Shown here piece by piece: positions 17,954-27,881 of a stretch of DNA of 64,000 nucleotides (position 1 is the stretch's first letter; each line of letters opens with the position of its first letter). The translations under genes and the position numbers were made by a program. Below the pieces are notes generated by a model. That model did not search any database and had not been told where the DNA came from. It was given only the letters and a program-made list of their open reading frames with translations. Source of the DNA: Rhizorhabdus phycosphaerae (GTDB taxonomy: Bacteria; Pseudomonadota; Alphaproteobacteria; Sphingomonadales; Sphingomonadaceae); the NCBI RefSeq assembly GCF_011044255.1, contig NZ_CP049107.1, forward strand, positions 3,965,001 through 4,029,000, written 5' to 3'.

Positions 17954-18865
17954 CTAACGGCGGAGACCGTCGGCCGGTTCGGCGCGCCTCAACGCCTCGA
18001 TCAGAAGGTTGCGCGCGAAGGCGACGCGCGGCTGTCGCAGCGCGCTGGGCGTCCAGGCGAGGTGAAAGCGGTTCTCGGGCGTGGTCACCGGCGGCGGAAT
18101 GATCGCCAGCGTGCCGCGCGACACCGAGGCGGCGCAGAGATAGTCGGGCAACACCGTCCATCCCGTCCCATTGCACAGCATCATCCGCAGGACGCGCAGG
18201 TCGGGCGCGGTCACCACCGGCATCTTCGAGGGCAGCGGGAGCTGATTGGCCTGCAACCATGTCCGTACGACCGGTCGGTCGAGGTCATAGGCCAGGTGCG
18301 GCGTATCGGCGAGGGCGGCCGCGAGATCGGCGCTACCCATGATCGCTTCCGCCACGGCCGGCGAGGCGCAGGCGTGGAGTTTTTCGGTGCCCAGCGCCTC
18401 GAAGGCGAGCCGGGCGTCGTCCGGGCGCGAGACGATGAAGGCGAGATCGGTGCGGCCGTTGAGCAGCATTTCGAACAGCTGATCGCGCCCGCCGACGTGG
18501 AGGCGAAGCTCCAGCCCCGCCTGCAACAACGGATCGAGCCGGGGCGCGACGCTTTCCGCCATATAGTCGGACGGGCCGGCGATGTGGACGACGCCGCCCA
18601 GCTGGGACGAGCGTGCGCGCATCGAGGCCAGCGCGGCTTCGGCGCTGTCGAGCGAGGTGCCGAGGCTGGCGGCCAGATCGTCGGCGATCGCGGTCGGGCG
18701 CACCCCGCGCGCATGGCGTTCGAACAGGGGCCGGCCGAGCTGGCTTTCGAGCGAGGCGACATGCTGCGACACCGCCGGCTGGGTCAGGCCCAGAACCCGC
18801 GCGGCCTCGCTGATCGAGCGGCGACGATAGACCTCTACGAAGGTGCGGAGCTGCTGCAACTGCAT
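17954..18865 (-). CDS. LysR-family transcriptional regulator
   Basis: A 303-residue LysR regulator. The N-terminal winged helix reads LQQLRTFVEVYRRRSISEAARVLGLTQPAVSQHV, which is typical, followed by a substrate-binding domain of two lobes (LRLHVGGRDQLFEMLLNGRTDLAF in the first). It is divergent from an Old Yellow Enzyme gene with 109 bases between, an AT-rich spacer containing TAACATAATTTA-like sequence suited to LysR T-N11-A sites. It probably controls that gene and itself. Confidence 0.92.
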   Translation of the reverse strand: MQLQQLRTFVEVYRRRSISEAARVLGLTQPAVSQHVASLESQLGRPLFERHARGVRPTAIADDLAASLGTSLDSAEAALASMRARSSQLGGVVHIAGPSDYMAESVAPRLDPLLQAGLELRLHVGGRDQLFEMLLNGRTDLAFIVSRPDDARLAFEALGTEKLHACASPAVAEAIMGSADLAAALADTPHLAYDLDRPVVRTWLQANQLPLPSKMPVVTAPDLRVLRMMLCNGTGWTVLPDYLCAASVSRGTLAIIPPPVTTPENRFHLAWTPSALRQPRVAFARNLLIEALRRAEPADGLRR

Positions 18866-18974
18866 TGTCTATACATAACATAATTTATGGATGACCCGCG
18901 AGATGCTTTGAGGCGTTTATGCGGCGCAATGCCTATCTCGGCTCCGTACCGATCAAGACGATCAGGAGATATTC

Positions 18975-20084
18975 GTGCCCGCTGCCAAGCTTTTCCAGCC
19001 GCTCACCGTCGGCGGCCTGACCCTCGACAACCGCATCGTCATTGCCCCCATGTGCCAATATTCGGCCGAGGACGGCGCCATGACCGACTGGCATATCCAG
19101 CATCTCGGCCAGCTGGCGGCGTCCGGCGCCGGGCTGCTGACGATCGAGGCGACCGCCGTCGAGCCCGAGGGGCGGATCAGCTTCGCCGATGTCGGCCTGT
19201 GGGACGACCGCACCGAAGCCGCCATGGCCCGCGTGCTGGAGGCGGTGCGCCGCCATTCGACGATGCCGATCGCGATCCAGCTGGCCCATGCCGGCCGTAA
19301 GGCGTCGACCGACCTGCCCTGGCGGGGCGGGGCGCAACTGGCGCCGGACCACCAGAATGGCTGGCAGACCGTCGCCCCCTCGGCGCTGCCGTTCGAGGCG
19401 TCCGAAAACGCCCCCACCGCGCTCGACAAGGTCGGGCTCGATCGTATCCGCGACGCCTTCGCCGATGCGGCGCGCCGTTCCGCCCGGCTCGGCCTCGACG
19501 CGATCCAGATCCATGGCGCGCATGGCTATCTGCTCCACGAATTCCTCTCGCCGCTCTCCAACCGCCGCGAGGATGAGTATGGCGGCAGCCTGGAGAACCG
19601 GATGCGCTTCCCGCTCGAGGTCTTCGATGCCGTCCGCGCCGCCTTTCCGGCCGATCGTCCGGTCAGTGTCCGTGTCTCGGGCACCGACTGGGTCGATGGC
19701 GGCTGGGACATCGGGCAGACGATCGCCTTCGCCAAGGCGCTAGAGGCGCGCGGTGCTGCTGCGATCCATGTGTCGAGCGGCGGGCTCGACCCGCGTCAGG
19801 CGATCCCGGTCGGCCCCAATTACCAGGTGCCGCTCGCGCGCGCCGTCCGTCAGGCGGTGTCGATCCCGGTCGTCGCGGTCGGCCTGATCATTGAGTTCGA
19901 ACAAGCCGAGGCGATCCTGGCGACCGGCGATGCCGACCTGATCGGGCTCGCGCGCACCATGCTCTATGATCCGCGCTGGCCCTGGCACGCCGCCGCCCAT
20001 TTCGGCGCGCAGGTGAAGGTGCCGCCGCAATATCTGCGCAGCCAGCCCCGCCGCTTCCGCGATCTGCTGGTCGAGGATCGGTAA
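18975..20084 (+). CDS. Old Yellow Enzyme family NADH:flavin oxidoreductase (YqjM-like)
   Basis: A 369-residue FMN-dependent ene-reductase. It has the thermophilic-like (YqjM) subgroup features: a Cys in IVIAPMCQYSAEDG near residue 25, the QLAHAGRKAS flavin segment, and the active-site IHGAHGYLLHEFLSPLSNRR with the His-x-x-His pair. The start is a GTG with AGGAG six bases upstream. Such enzymes reduce activated C=C bonds with NAD(P)H. Regulation by the divergent LysR protein is likely. A strong palindrome follows the stop. Confidence 0.93.
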   Translation: MPAAKLFQPLTVGGLTLDNRIVIAPMCQYSAEDGAMTDWHIQHLGQLAASGAGLLTIEATAVEPEGRISFADVGLWDDRTEAAMARVLEAVRRHSTMPIAIQLAHAGRKASTDLPWRGGAQLAPDHQNGWQTVAPSALPFEASENAPTALDKVGLDRIRDAFADAARRSARLGLDAIQIHGAHGYLLHEFLSPLSNRREDEYGGSLENRMRFPLEVFDAVRAAFPADRPVSVRVSGTDWVDGGWDIGQTIAFAKALEARGAAAIHVSSGGLDPRQAIPVGPNYQVPLARAVRQAVSIPVVAVGLIIEFEQAEAILATGDADLIGLARTMLYDPRWPWHAAAHFGAQVKVPPQYLRSQPRRFRDLLVEDR

Positions 20085-20095
20085 GCCGAAGGCGA

Positions 20096-20118
20096 CGGGG
20101 CAGGGTGACCCTGCCCCG
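20096..20118. terminator. Perfect inverted repeat after the ene-reductase gene
   Basis: Arms CGGGGCAGG and CCTGCCCCG flank a five-base loop. No T-run follows, so it is either a weak terminator or an RNA-stabilising hairpin between the ene-reductase and the next gene. Confidence 0.5.
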
Positions 20119-20164
20119 ACCGCTTCATCATCCTGCCGCATTTGCCGCTTAGGCACGCGCCCCC

Positions 20165-20899
20165 ATGAAGAAAGCCATCATTCTTTCCGCTGGTCAGGGA
20201 TCGCGCCTGCTGCCGCTGACCGCCGACCAGCCCAAATGCCTGATCGACTTTTCGGGCCGCAGCCTGATCGCCTGGCAGATTTCGGCGCTCGCCGCGAACG
20301 GGATCGAGGAAATCGTCGTCGTCACTGGCTTCCGCGACGACAAACTGGAGGCTGCGCTCGCCGCGCTGGCGCTGCCCGGGGTCACGATCCGCACGCGCTT
20401 CAACCCCTTCTACAAGGTGGCCGACAATCTCGGCTCCTGCTGGATCGCGCGCGAGGAGATGGACCGGGATTTCATCATCCTCAACGGTGACACGCTGGTT
20501 TCGCCCGAGATCGTCGGCCGGCTGATCGCGGGCGCCACTGCGCCGATCACGGTGACGATCGACGTCAAGGACAGTTACGACCTCGACGATATGAAGGTGC
20601 AGCGCGACGGCGATCGCCTGCTGCAGATCGGCAAGCGGCTCGAGCCGGCCGAAACCAACGCGGAATCGATCGGGATGCTCGCCTTCAGGGGGGAGGGCCC
20701 GGCGATCTTCCGCCGCCAGGTCGAGGCGATGATGCGGACGCCCGAAGGCGTGCTCAACTGGTATCTGAAGGCGATCCACGCGCTGGCGCCGTCGGGTGTC
20801 GTCGGCACGGTATCGATCGAGGGCCTGCGCTGGGCCGAGGTCGATTTCCCCGAAGACCTGCCGATTGCGCGGGCGTTGACCGAGGGGTGGGCCGCCTAG
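20165..20899 (+). CDS. Sugar-/alcohol-phosphate nucleotidyltransferase (LicC/IPCT-like)
   Basis: A 244-residue nucleotidyltransferase. The N-terminal loop ILSAGQGSRLLPLTADQPKCLIDF contains the GxGxRL-x-K signature of NTP:sugar- or alcohol-phosphate transferases. The FNPFYKVADNLGSCWIA segment near 80 is characteristic of the phosphocholine/inositol-phosphate cytidylyltransferase branch. The ILNGDTLV metal motif follows. The product would be an activated NDP-alcohol or NDP-sugar. A CDP-alcohol phosphotransferase gene lies 1 kb away on the opposite strand, so CDP-activated polyol is a reasonable guess for the product; the exact substrate is inference. Confidence 0.8.
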   Translation: MKKAIILSAGQGSRLLPLTADQPKCLIDFSGRSLIAWQISALAANGIEEIVVVTGFRDDKLEAALAALALPGVTIRTRFNPFYKVADNLGSCWIAREEMDRDFIILNGDTLVSPEIVGRLIAGATAPITVTIDVKDSYDLDDMKVQRDGDRLLQIGKRLEPAETNAESIGMLAFRGEGPAIFRRQVEAMMRTPEGVLNWYLKAIHALAPSGVVGTVSIEGLRWAEVDFPEDLPIARALTEGWAA

Positions 20900-20924
20900 C
20901 GGCTAGGCTCCGGCTGCATCCGCT

Positions 20925-21473
20925 TCAGGCGCTGAGCGGGCCTGAAGCGAAATCGTCCCGATCGATGGCATAGAGCACATGCGACGCCATGGCGCCGGCC
21001 ATCGGCACGTCCAGCGTGCGCTCGGTCAGCCGGGCGCCGATCTTCTCCACCGCCCTGCGCGAACGGACATTGTCCTTTCCGATGACGAAGATCACCCGCT
21101 CGAAGAAGCGGAGCGCGTGGCCTACCATCAGCCGCTTGATCGTGAAGTTGGTGGTGCCGCCCCATTCCGAGCGCGTCAGAAAGGTCCAGCCGATCTCGAC
21201 TTCGCCGTCACCGGCCCGGGCCCGGTCGAAGCGGGAGGAGCCGATGATCTCGCCTGTCGCCGTCCGCGTTATGGCCAGCGCGCCGCCGCTCCGCATCGCG
21301 TCGTCGAAGAAGGCCCGGAAGACGGGCTCCTGCCAGCGATCGTGCGCCGGATGGACGGCCCAGATCAGTGGGTCCGACGCGACCGCATAGACCGCCGGCC
21401 AGTCCTCCGCCTGCAACGGGCGCAAGCGGATATCGCCATCGGACAGCACTGGCTGAAGATCGACCGCCGTCAT
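20925..21473 (-). CDS. GNAT-family N-acetyltransferase (RimJ/RimL-like)
   Basis: A 182-residue GNAT acetyltransferase. The N-terminal IRLRPLQAEDWPAVYAVASDP segment and the EIGWTFLTRSEWGGTTNF strand/loop match the RimJ/RimL branch, and FVIGKDNVRSRRAVEKIGARL is the acyl-CoA-binding and C-terminal signature. It is the last gene of a leftward three-gene run (phosphotransferase, HIT protein, acetyltransferase), 16 bases after the HIT gene. The target is unknown. Confidence 0.9.
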   Translation of the reverse strand: MTAVDLQPVLSDGDIRLRPLQAEDWPAVYAVASDPLIWAVHPAHDRWQEPVFRAFFDDAMRSGGALAITRTATGEIIGSSRFDRARAGDGEVEIGWTFLTRSEWGGTTNFTIKRLMVGHALRFFERVIFVIGKDNVRSRRAVEKIGARLTERTLDVPMAGAMASHVLYAIDRDDFASGPLSA

Positions 21474-21489
21474 TGGGACCGAGTTCCCC

Positions 21490-21933
21490 TCACACCGGCC
21501 AGAGCGCCTTCATCCAGCCGCTCAGCGCCTCGACCTGCTCCGCCGTCAGCGTCACGGCCTGGCCGAGCACCGGCTGTCCCGGCCAGCCCGCGTCGGTGAC
21601 CGAGACGCCGGCCCATTCGCGCTCGCCTTCATAGCGGGGGATGACGTGGAAATGGACGTGGGGGTCGACCATCATCAACATCAGATAGTTGACCTTCTCG
21701 AACGCGACCGCGGCGCGCAGCGCATGTTCGAGGTCGCGGGTCACCGCCGCCAGTTCGGCATGGGCCCTGGCCGGCAGGTCGCCGAAGGCGGTCGCGTCGG
21801 ACTTCGCTGCAACCACCAGCGATCCCAGCGTCGGCTGGGCGGGGCGCAGCAGCACCACCCAGTGGCGATAGTCATGGACCAGGGTCGCGGGAAAGCCGAA
21901 CTTCTCGATCGTCGCGTTGGTGGCGTCCGTCAT
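21490..21933 (-). CDS. HIT-family protein (histidine-triad hydrolase)
   Basis: A 147-residue HIT protein. The histidine triad is DPHVHFHVIPR near residues 96-106. The family hydrolyses or transfers nucleotides from nucleoside phosphates, including AMP or dinucleotide substrates. It sits 25 bases downstream of the CDP-alcohol phosphotransferase gene and could act in nucleotide-linked turnover, but HIT genes also occur singly. Confidence 0.92.
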   Translation of the reverse strand: MTDATNATIEKFGFPATLVHDYRHWVVLLRPAQPTLGSLVVAAKSDATAFGDLPARAHAELAAVTRDLEHALRAAVAFEKVNYLMLMMVDPHVHFHVIPRYEGEREWAGVSVTDAGWPGQPVLGQAVTLTAEQVEALSGWMKALWPV

Positions 21934-21958
21934 TCGGTTCGTTGTCCCCGTGCCTGTC

Positions 21959-23068
21959 TCAGACCTGCAGCCAGCTGCGGATCTTGATCCCCTTCTTGCG
22001 GCGGCGCAACGCCTGCACCAGCCGCACCGCGTGGAAGACGCAGCTGAGCACGGTCCACACCGCGACAGCGATCAGGCCGATATCGGGGCGGTTGAAGATC
22101 GTCGCCGCGAACAGGATCACCATGTTCGGGTTGCGCCGCGCGGTGATCAGGCGGAAATCGCTGTCGATCTTTTCCCACACATGGATGTGCATGCCGTTGA
22201 AGCGCTGGATGAAGGCGCCCTCGATCAGCCGCTGGACGACATAGCCCGCGACGATCGCGATCATCACCAGCGCGAATTCGAGATGGGTGAAGGCCAGCCC
22301 CCAACTCGCCAGCCCGACGGCCCAGGCCCACCACCAGAAGGGCGGGTGGACCAGGTCTATGCCATGGTCGAAAATGTCGCCCCATTTGCTCGATGTGATC
22401 GTGCAGCGGGCGAGCTTCCCGTCGACCGTATCCAGCACCATGAAGACCAGGCCCAGCGCCATGCCGGTCCAGTACTGGCCATGCCAGAAATAATAGGTCG
22501 CCACGACGCACAGGATCGCGCCGATCGTCGTGACCATATTGGGCGACATGCCGATCCGCGCCGCGATCCGCGTCAGCACCAGCGCCCATTCAGGCCACAG
22601 ATATTTGGTGAGGACGTCGGTAACGCCCTTATAGGCGCCGAAATAGGTCGCCCGCTCGATCCGCTTCACGCTGTCGCGCGTCAGCTTCTCGATCACCGGC
22701 TCCTCGCGCTTGCGCAACACGACATTGTAGAAGACGCGGTGATCCTCGGCGCGGACCTCCTCCAGCCCTGCTGGGAAGGCGTCGCCATCCGCGGCCGCCC
22801 CATCGCCGGGTACATGCGCGATCACCTTCTCGCCGTTCAGGGTCAGCACCTGTCCGGGGCGGTCGGCCATGAACTTGAGCCAGGCCGGCTCGAACACATG
22901 GCTGGCCGCGACCAGCAGCACCGGGCCCCCGTCGCGCGGACGGGTGGAGAGTTTCTGTGCCCGGGCGATGCGGCGCAGGCGCTCGTCGCTGGTCATTCCC
23001 CAGATCCGGGTGGGATTCGTTCCTATCGAACGGACGCTAAGCGGCGCGTGGCTGATCATGTCTTCCAT
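21959..23068 (-). CDS. CDP-alcohol phosphotransferase family membrane protein
   Basis: About 369 residues. The catalytic CDP-alcohol phosphotransferase motif, D-x2-D-G-x2-A-R-x8-G-x3-D-x3-D, is complete in the segment starting DTVDGKLAR and ending GDIFDHGID, near residue 200. Several membrane helices surround it. The N-terminal 110 residues are soluble and resemble the tail of the cytidylyltransferase-fusion enzymes that make inositol phospholipids (IPCT-DIPPS type), here without the catalytic loop. It would move a phosphoalcohol from CDP-alcohol onto a lipid or a second alcohol. The start is uncertain: ATG codons at 23101, 23068 and 23059 are possible. It is divergent from a nucleotidyltransferase 60 bases away. 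Confidence 0.82.
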   Translation of the reverse strand: MEDMISHAPLSVRSIGTNPTRIWGMTSDERLRRIARAQKLSTRPRDGGPVLLVAASHVFEPAWLKFMADRPGQVLTLNGEKVIAHVPGDGAAADGDAFPAGLEEVRAEDHRVFYNVVLRKREEPVIEKLTRDSVKRIERATYFGAYKGVTDVLTKYLWPEWALVLTRIAARIGMSPNMVTTIGAILCVVATYYFWHGQYWTGMALGLVFMVLDTVDGKLARCTITSSKWGDIFDHGIDLVHPPFWWWAWAVGLASWGLAFTHLEFALVMIAIVAGYVVQRLIEGAFIQRFNGMHIHVWEKIDSDFRLITARRNPNMVILFAATIFNRPDIGLIAVAVWTVLSCVFHAVRLVQALRRRKKGIKIRSWLQV

Positions 23069-23128
23069 AAAACGGATTGGAGCGGTCAGTTCCTTGCCCA
23101 TCGCCCTTATGGCTGGCAAGGCGGGAAC

Positions 23129-23914
23129 ATGACCAAATTGGTATATACCGTAATTCTCCTCGCAGGGCAGCGGCCCGGTGTCGACCCCCTGGCGGAGCAT
23201 TTCGGCGAACCGTTCAAGGCGTTGATCGATATTGCGGGCCAGCCGATGCTCGCCTGGGTGGCGAGTGTGCTGGTGGCGCGCGCCGACATCGGCCGCGTCG
23301 TGGTCGTCGCGCAACAGGCCGACGCGCTGCTCGATCATCCGGCGACGCGCTGGCTGCGCGACGAGGCGAAAGTGGTGACGCGCGAGGCCGGCGCCTCGAT
23401 CGCCGAGGCGATCACCGCGACGATTGAGGCGATGCCGCGCGGCTATCCCTTCCTCGTCACCACCGCCGACAATGTCCTGCTGACCGACGCGATCCTCGAC
23501 CGCTTTCTGGTGGGCGCGGCGGGCAGCGACATGGCGGTGGGTCTGGTCGAGCGCCGCACTTTGGAGGCCGCCTATCCCGGCAACCGCCGCACCTGGCTTC
23601 CCTTTCGCGGCGGCGCCTATTCGGGGACGAACCTGTTCTGGCTGGGCAGCGCGAAGGCGCTGTCGCTCCTCGCCGTGTGGCGCCACGTCGAACAGCAACG
23701 CAAGAAGGCCCGCGCGATCCTCGGCGCCTTCGGCCCCGGCCTCGCCCTCCTGATCGCGCTGCGCATTCTGACGCTCGGCCAGGCGATCACCCGCGTCGGC
23801 AAGCGTTTCGGGCTGCGCGCGACGGCGGTGCTGCTGCCGCAGGCGGAGGCGTGCATCGATGTGGACAAGGTCTCCGACCACGCGATGGCGGAGGGGATTT
23901 TAAGGGCGAGGTGA
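23129..23914 (+). CDS. MobA-like NTP-transferase domain protein
   Basis: A 261-residue protein with a nucleotidyltransferase core. The N-terminal TVILLAGQRPGVDPLAEHFG is a variant of the GxGxR loop with the conserved Lys and Arg retained elsewhere (FKALIDIAGQPMLAWV). A TTADNVLLTD segment supplies the metal-binding Asp. The C-terminal 80 residues (from about 180) are helical and not part of the usual fold. It is divergent from the CDP-alcohol phosphotransferase, whose N-terminal domain has lost its own transferase loop; the two may form the split version of a fused enzyme. Substrate unknown. Confidence 0.75.
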   Translation: MTKLVYTVILLAGQRPGVDPLAEHFGEPFKALIDIAGQPMLAWVASVLVARADIGRVVVVAQQADALLDHPATRWLRDEAKVVTREAGASIAEAITATIEAMPRGYPFLVTTADNVLLTDAILDRFLVGAAGSDMAVGLVERRTLEAAYPGNRRTWLPFRGGAYSGTNLFWLGSAKALSLLAVWRHVEQQRKKARAILGAFGPGLALLIALRILTLGQAITRVGKRFGLRATAVLLPQAEACIDVDKVSDHAMAEGILRAR

Positions 23915-23936
23915 GGGGGCGCTCAGTCCGTCAGCA

Positions 23937-26900
23937 TCAGCCGAAATCTGCGACCGAAATTGCCCCGGCGCTGACGTTCTGAAGCTCTATGGCGGAATCC
24001 GCATTAGGTCCGTTGCTGCTCGAATAGAAGAGGTAGGTGTGGCTGCCGACCTGAACCGTGGCAACTTCTCCAGTGCCCGCATGGCTGTTGAACAAGAGTT
24101 GTGCTTGTGCGGCGGCATCTGTGAAGGTCGTCTGCGCGCCTGCGGTCAGGACCGACTGGACGACATATCCCACCTGAATGCGGTCGATGCCGTCCTGGAA
24201 ATCGGTCACCACGTCGGGGGACGCACCGGCGAAGAGGGCCGCGCTACCTTCGAACCGGAAGATGTCGACGCCCGCGCCTCCCGTCAGGCGGTCAACGCCA
24301 AGATCGCCTGCGATGATGTCTTCGCCATCGCCGCCGTCGATGGTGTCATTACCCTGGCCACCCCTGAGAGAGTCATTGCCTCCCTCGCCCAAGATGCTGT
24401 CCGCGCCTCGGTTGCCGTTGACCGTATCGTTGCCATCGTCGAAGCCGCCGTAAATCTGATCGTCATCCGCGCCGCCATTGATCCGGTCCGACCCGCTTCC
24501 TCCATAGAGAGTGTCGTTGCCGGCATTGCCCTGGATGTAATCGGACCCGCTCTCGCCATCGATCAGATCTGCGCCGTCGTTTCCGCCATTTGCAGACTGA
24601 CCGAACAGATGGTCGTTGCCTTCGCCGCCCGAAATCCCATCGTTGCCTTCGCCACCGACGACGTTGTCATGGCCAGCGCCTCCATACAACACATCGGCCC
24701 CCACGCCGCCCTCAAGCGTGTCGTTGCCGCCGAAACCATAAAGATGATCATGCCCGCCAAGGCCGCGAAGAATGTTCGCCGCGTCGTTGCCTGACATGAA
24801 ATTGTTGATGCTGTCATTGCCCGTCAGGTCGATGGCGGCCGACCCCGAAGCGGTCAATCCTTCGAGCTCCGGGGTGTCGGCAAGCGACCATGACAGGCTC
24901 GCAATGACCATGTCCACGCCCCCGTCGGCTGCCTCGACGATCCGATCACCGATGTCGTCGACGTAATAGGAATCATTATCCTGTCCGCCAGACATGGTGT
25001 CGGCTCCTGCGCCGCCATCGAGCGTGTCGGCCCCTTGACCTCCAAAAAGCTCATTCTTTTGTGTATTGCCCGTGATCCTGTTGTTGTCGCTATTGCCGGT
25101 GCCGCTGACGGCGTTGCCCGTCAGGATCAGATGCTCCAGCTCGTTGCCCAGCGTGTAGTTGAAGCTCGCCATTACGGTGTCTGAAAAACCACCATTATAT
25201 TGCTCTTCGATCACGTCCGACGAGCTATCGATTATGTACAGGTCGTCGCCGCTTCCTCCGATCAGGTGATCAACGCCGCTCCCGCCATCGAGCGTATCGT
25301 CGCCATAACTTCCGGTCAGCGTGTCAGCCCCGGCCATCCCGAGAAGGGAGCCAAATCCCGTAAGGGCGTTGTTCAGTTCGTTGCCGGTGATGGTGACTTG
25401 AGTATTGCCATTCCACTCGACCGTCTCCACCGCCATGCCGGCCGCGAGTGTCCACGAGACACTGGTGAAAACCGTATCACTGCCCCCGCCGCTCGCTTCG
25501 ACGACGCGATCGGCAGAGTTATCGACATAATAGACGTCGTCTCCACCGCCGCCGGCCATGCTGTCAGCACCGTTGCCGCCGTCGATCGTATCGTTTGCCG
25601 CGCCACCATTGAGAGTGTCTGCGCCAGCCTGGCCGTTCAGGGCGACTGCGCTGCTGCCGGCGGTAATCCGGTCATCGCCACTACCGGCATCTATGGTCGT
25701 TGTGGCTGGTTGGGTGCCGACGGTGATCACATCGGAAAAGGCGGTCCCGGTGAGCAGTTCGAGTTGCTCGAAATTCCTGATGGTGCCGCCGCCGAATATA
25801 AAGGGGCCAGCGCCGACAATGCTGCCAAGATTGATCGTGGCCCCGGAGGTCATGCCGCCGAGCGACAGCCTCAACCGATCCTCGCCGTCCCCCCCGTCGA
25901 GATCGTCGCCATAGCCGCCCGACACAACATCCTGCCCGCCACCACCGGCCAATATGTCGCGCTCGGAGCCCATATCGGGTACTGCTTCGATCCCGTAATC
26001 GTCGGCGTCTCCGGAAAAAAGATATTCCCCCATGTCGCCGCCGGTAATCGTATCGGCGCCATTCCCGCCGACCAGCGCGACGTGGCTGAACGTCGCGGGC
26101 TGGTTGTACGGGTTGGTCATGGTAATCAGATCGTCGCCGTCGCCACCGTCAGCCCTGCGCGCATAAACATTGCTTTCCAGCTCGATGCGGTCGTTTCCAC
26201 TGCCGCCATCGGCCTGGGCCTGGGTGAAAATAACGTCGTTGCCGCTGCCGCCATTTGCGGGCCCGGTTAATGCGTAAAGAGTGTCATTCCCGGCCCCGCC
26301 ATCGAGCACAGGGCCATAGGCGGCCGGCCGGCCATCGAGGATGTCGTTGCCGTCCTCGCCGAACATCGCCTTGGTGTAGTAACCGGCAACGAGCCGGTCA
26401 TTCCCCGCGCCGCCAAAGACGTGCCCATGCACACCCAACCCCGAGCCACGCGGTGGAAAGGCAGGGTTCAGGACTATCTCATCGTCGAAGCTGCTGCCCT
26501 GAACCCAGTGGACATGTTCGATGCTGCTGATCGTTCCCCCGGCTACGGTCTGGCTGGCCAGCGCGAAGTCCAGAGTCACGCCCGCGGCAGCGCTACGGAA
26601 GCTGATGTAGAGCCCATCGTCCCCAGCGCCGCCGTCTACGTCGTCGCCGACCCCGGCGAAAAACCGGTCGTCGCCGTTTCCGCCCCGCAGGACATCTCGG
26701 TCTGTACCGGTTTCGAGCATCGGCCGATCGCCGGAGGTCGCGAAGTCTGTGGTATCAGCGGAGAATAAAAGGTCGTTTCCGTCTCCGCCATCCAGCGTGT
26801 CGGCTCCCGCATTGCCGATCACCACGTCTATGTCGCCATTGCCGGCGAGGGAGTCATTGCCCCCGCCACCCGTGATGCTGTCGTAACCGTCGGTCCCGCT

Positions 26901-26939
26901 GAAGCTGTCCGCGCCGTTCGTTCCGGTGAAATTCGCCAT
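23937..26939 (-). CDS. RTX repeat calcium-binding protein (type I secretion substrate)
   Basis: A 1000-residue protein composed almost entirely of RTX nonapeptides (GGxGxDxUx), beginning near residue 9 and recurring in blocks to about residue 890, for example [27 protein letters not shown] and GGQGADTLD. Such repeats fold as calcium-filled beta rolls outside the cell. There is no N-terminal signal; the final 100 residues ([14 protein letters not shown] to SVADFG) look like a C-terminal type I secretion signal region. No catalytic domain is recognisable, so it may be a surface or adhesive protein. No type I exporter gene lies in the window. Its start is supported by AGAGG seven bases upstream. 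Confidence 0.93.
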   Translation of the reverse strand: MANFTGTNGADSFSGTDGYDSITGGGGNDSLAGNGDIDVVIGNAGADTLDGGDGNDLLFSADTTDFATSGDRPMLETGTDRDVLRGGNGDDRFFAGVGDDVDGGAGDDGLYISFRSAAAGVTLDFALASQTVAGGTISSIEHVHWVQGSSFDDEIVLNPAFPPRGSGLGVHGHVFGGAGNDRLVAGYYTKAMFGEDGNDILDGRPAAYGPVLDGGAGNDTLYALTGPANGGSGNDVIFTQAQADGGSGNDRIELESNVYARRADGGDGDDLITMTNPYNQPATFSHVALVGGNGADTITGGDMGEYLFSGDADDYGIEAVPDMGSERDILAGGGGQDVVSGGYGDDLDGGDGEDRLRLSLGGMTSGATINLGSIVGAGPFIFGGGTIRNFEQLELLTGTAFSDVITVGTQPATTTIDAGSGDDRITAGSSAVALNGQAGADTLNGGAANDTIDGGNGADSMAGGGGDDVYYVDNSADRVVEASGGGSDTVFTSVSWTLAAGMAVETVEWNGNTQVTITGNELNNALTGFGSLLGMAGADTLTGSYGDDTLDGGSGVDHLIGGSGDDLYIIDSSSDVIEEQYNGGFSDTVMASFNYTLGNELEHLILTGNAVSGTGNSDNNRITGNTQKNELFGGQGADTLDGGAGADTMSGGQDNDSYYVDDIGDRIVEAADGGVDMVIASLSWSLADTPELEGLTASGSAAIDLTGNDSINNFMSGNDAANILRGLGGHDHLYGFGGNDTLEGGVGADVLYGGAGHDNVVGGEGNDGISGGEGNDHLFGQSANGGNDGADLIDGESGSDYIQGNAGNDTLYGGSGSDRINGGADDDQIYGGFDDGNDTVNGNRGADSILGEGGNDSLRGGQGNDTIDGGDGEDIIAGDLGVDRLTGGAGVDIFRFEGSAALFAGASPDVVTDFQDGIDRIQVGYVVQSVLTAGAQTTFTDAAAQAQLLFNSHAGTGEVATVQVGSHTYLFYSSSNGPNADSAIELQNVSAGAISVADFG

Positions 26940-27137
26940 TCGACACCTCTTGCGGGCGCGCTCGACGGACGCGGCCGATCCCTGCTTGCCCTCCGATAGG
27001 GCGATGTGTCGGTCCTATCTGCGGTAACCGGCCGTAGAAATTGCAACTGGCTCCATATTGGAGCGAAATCGGTGGCGTCATTCATCGGCGCGGCATCGGC
27101 CAGGCCCCATCGAGAGGCAGGGTGAGCTGCGTCACAT

Positions 27138-27881
27138 CTATCGCGTTGTGAGCTCCGCCGTCAGCTTGGCATCCATCAGAATATTCAGCAGCAGCGAGAA
27201 CAGCATGAGTGCTTGGAATGCCGTATCCCGGTCCGTGTCCGTGACGCCGTGCGCATGAGTGTTTCTAAAGAATGCGCGGAAGCCTTGGAAGAGCAACATA
27301 GCGCCTTGTTGCCAATTCCTGTTTGTCTCGCTGTCGAGGTCAGGAGGCAAAAGCAGCGTCGGCTCCTTGAGGCTGAACGCTTTGCCAATAGCCCCCATTT
27401 CGTCAGCCATCCCCGTACGCGCTTTGAAGCGGTCGGCGAGCAGAACTGAGCAGTTCAGCACGAGCGCATGATAATCCTGCTCTTCGGAATCGATCGTCGA
27501 GATCAACTTCCGTCTAAAGACCTCGTCGACGAGATTACGGATATCGAACTCTGCCGCGTGCTCGTCATCTGCCGCGAGCACCAATTGCTCCACTTTCTCG
27601 AGCAATGTCGGACCGTCGTGCATCGCGATGTTACGCAAGTCACCGGACTGACCACTCCGGATATGTCTTGCTAGGTTCGCCAACGCAGACGGTGGGAGAT
27701 CCTCTGGCAGAAGCGCCTTGATGTTGTTCAACTCAAGGAGCAGCTTTTCCTTGGTGCCAGATTCGACCGCGTGATTTCCGGTTGCCAGGCTTTCAAAGTA
27801 GGCGTCCAGCGCGGTCCTCGACACCCGCCTTATAGCGCCTGACATTGCGACAAGCCACTTGGTCCGGTTAGCGGTTGGCAT
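27138..27881 (-). CDS. TIGR02391-like (Hypoth_Ymh) protein of unknown function
   Basis: A 247-residue cytoplasmic protein. The C-terminal 60 residues contain GAMLLFQGFRAFFRNTHAH followed by an Ala-Leu-rich helix (LMLFSLLLNIL), a pattern I recognise from the TIGR02391 / Hypoth_Ymh family. Members are small domains often attached to or beside defence and mobile genes; no activity is established. Base composition in this stretch is visibly lower in GC than its neighbours. The ATG at 27881 has GGGGAG six bases upstream; the TTG at 27893 is less likely. It stands alone between the RTX gene and a flippase gene. Confidence 0.6.
   Translation of the reverse strand: MPTANRTKWLVAMSGAIRRVSRTALDAYFESLATGNHAVESGTKEKLLLELNNIKALLPEDLPPSALANLARHIRSGQSGDLRNIAMHDGPTLLEKVEQLVLAADDEHAAEFDIRNLVDEVFRRKLISTIDSEEQDYHALVLNCSVLLADRFKARTGMADEMGAIGKAFSLKEPTLLLPPDLDSETNRNWQQGAMLLFQGFRAFFRNTHAHGVTDTDRDTAFQALMLFSLLLNILMDAKLTAELTTR

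Noticed and set aside
23937-26939. Repeats resembling a CRISPR array
   Set aside because: The repetition is of nine-codon RTX units in one long frame, not identical repeats with unique spacers.
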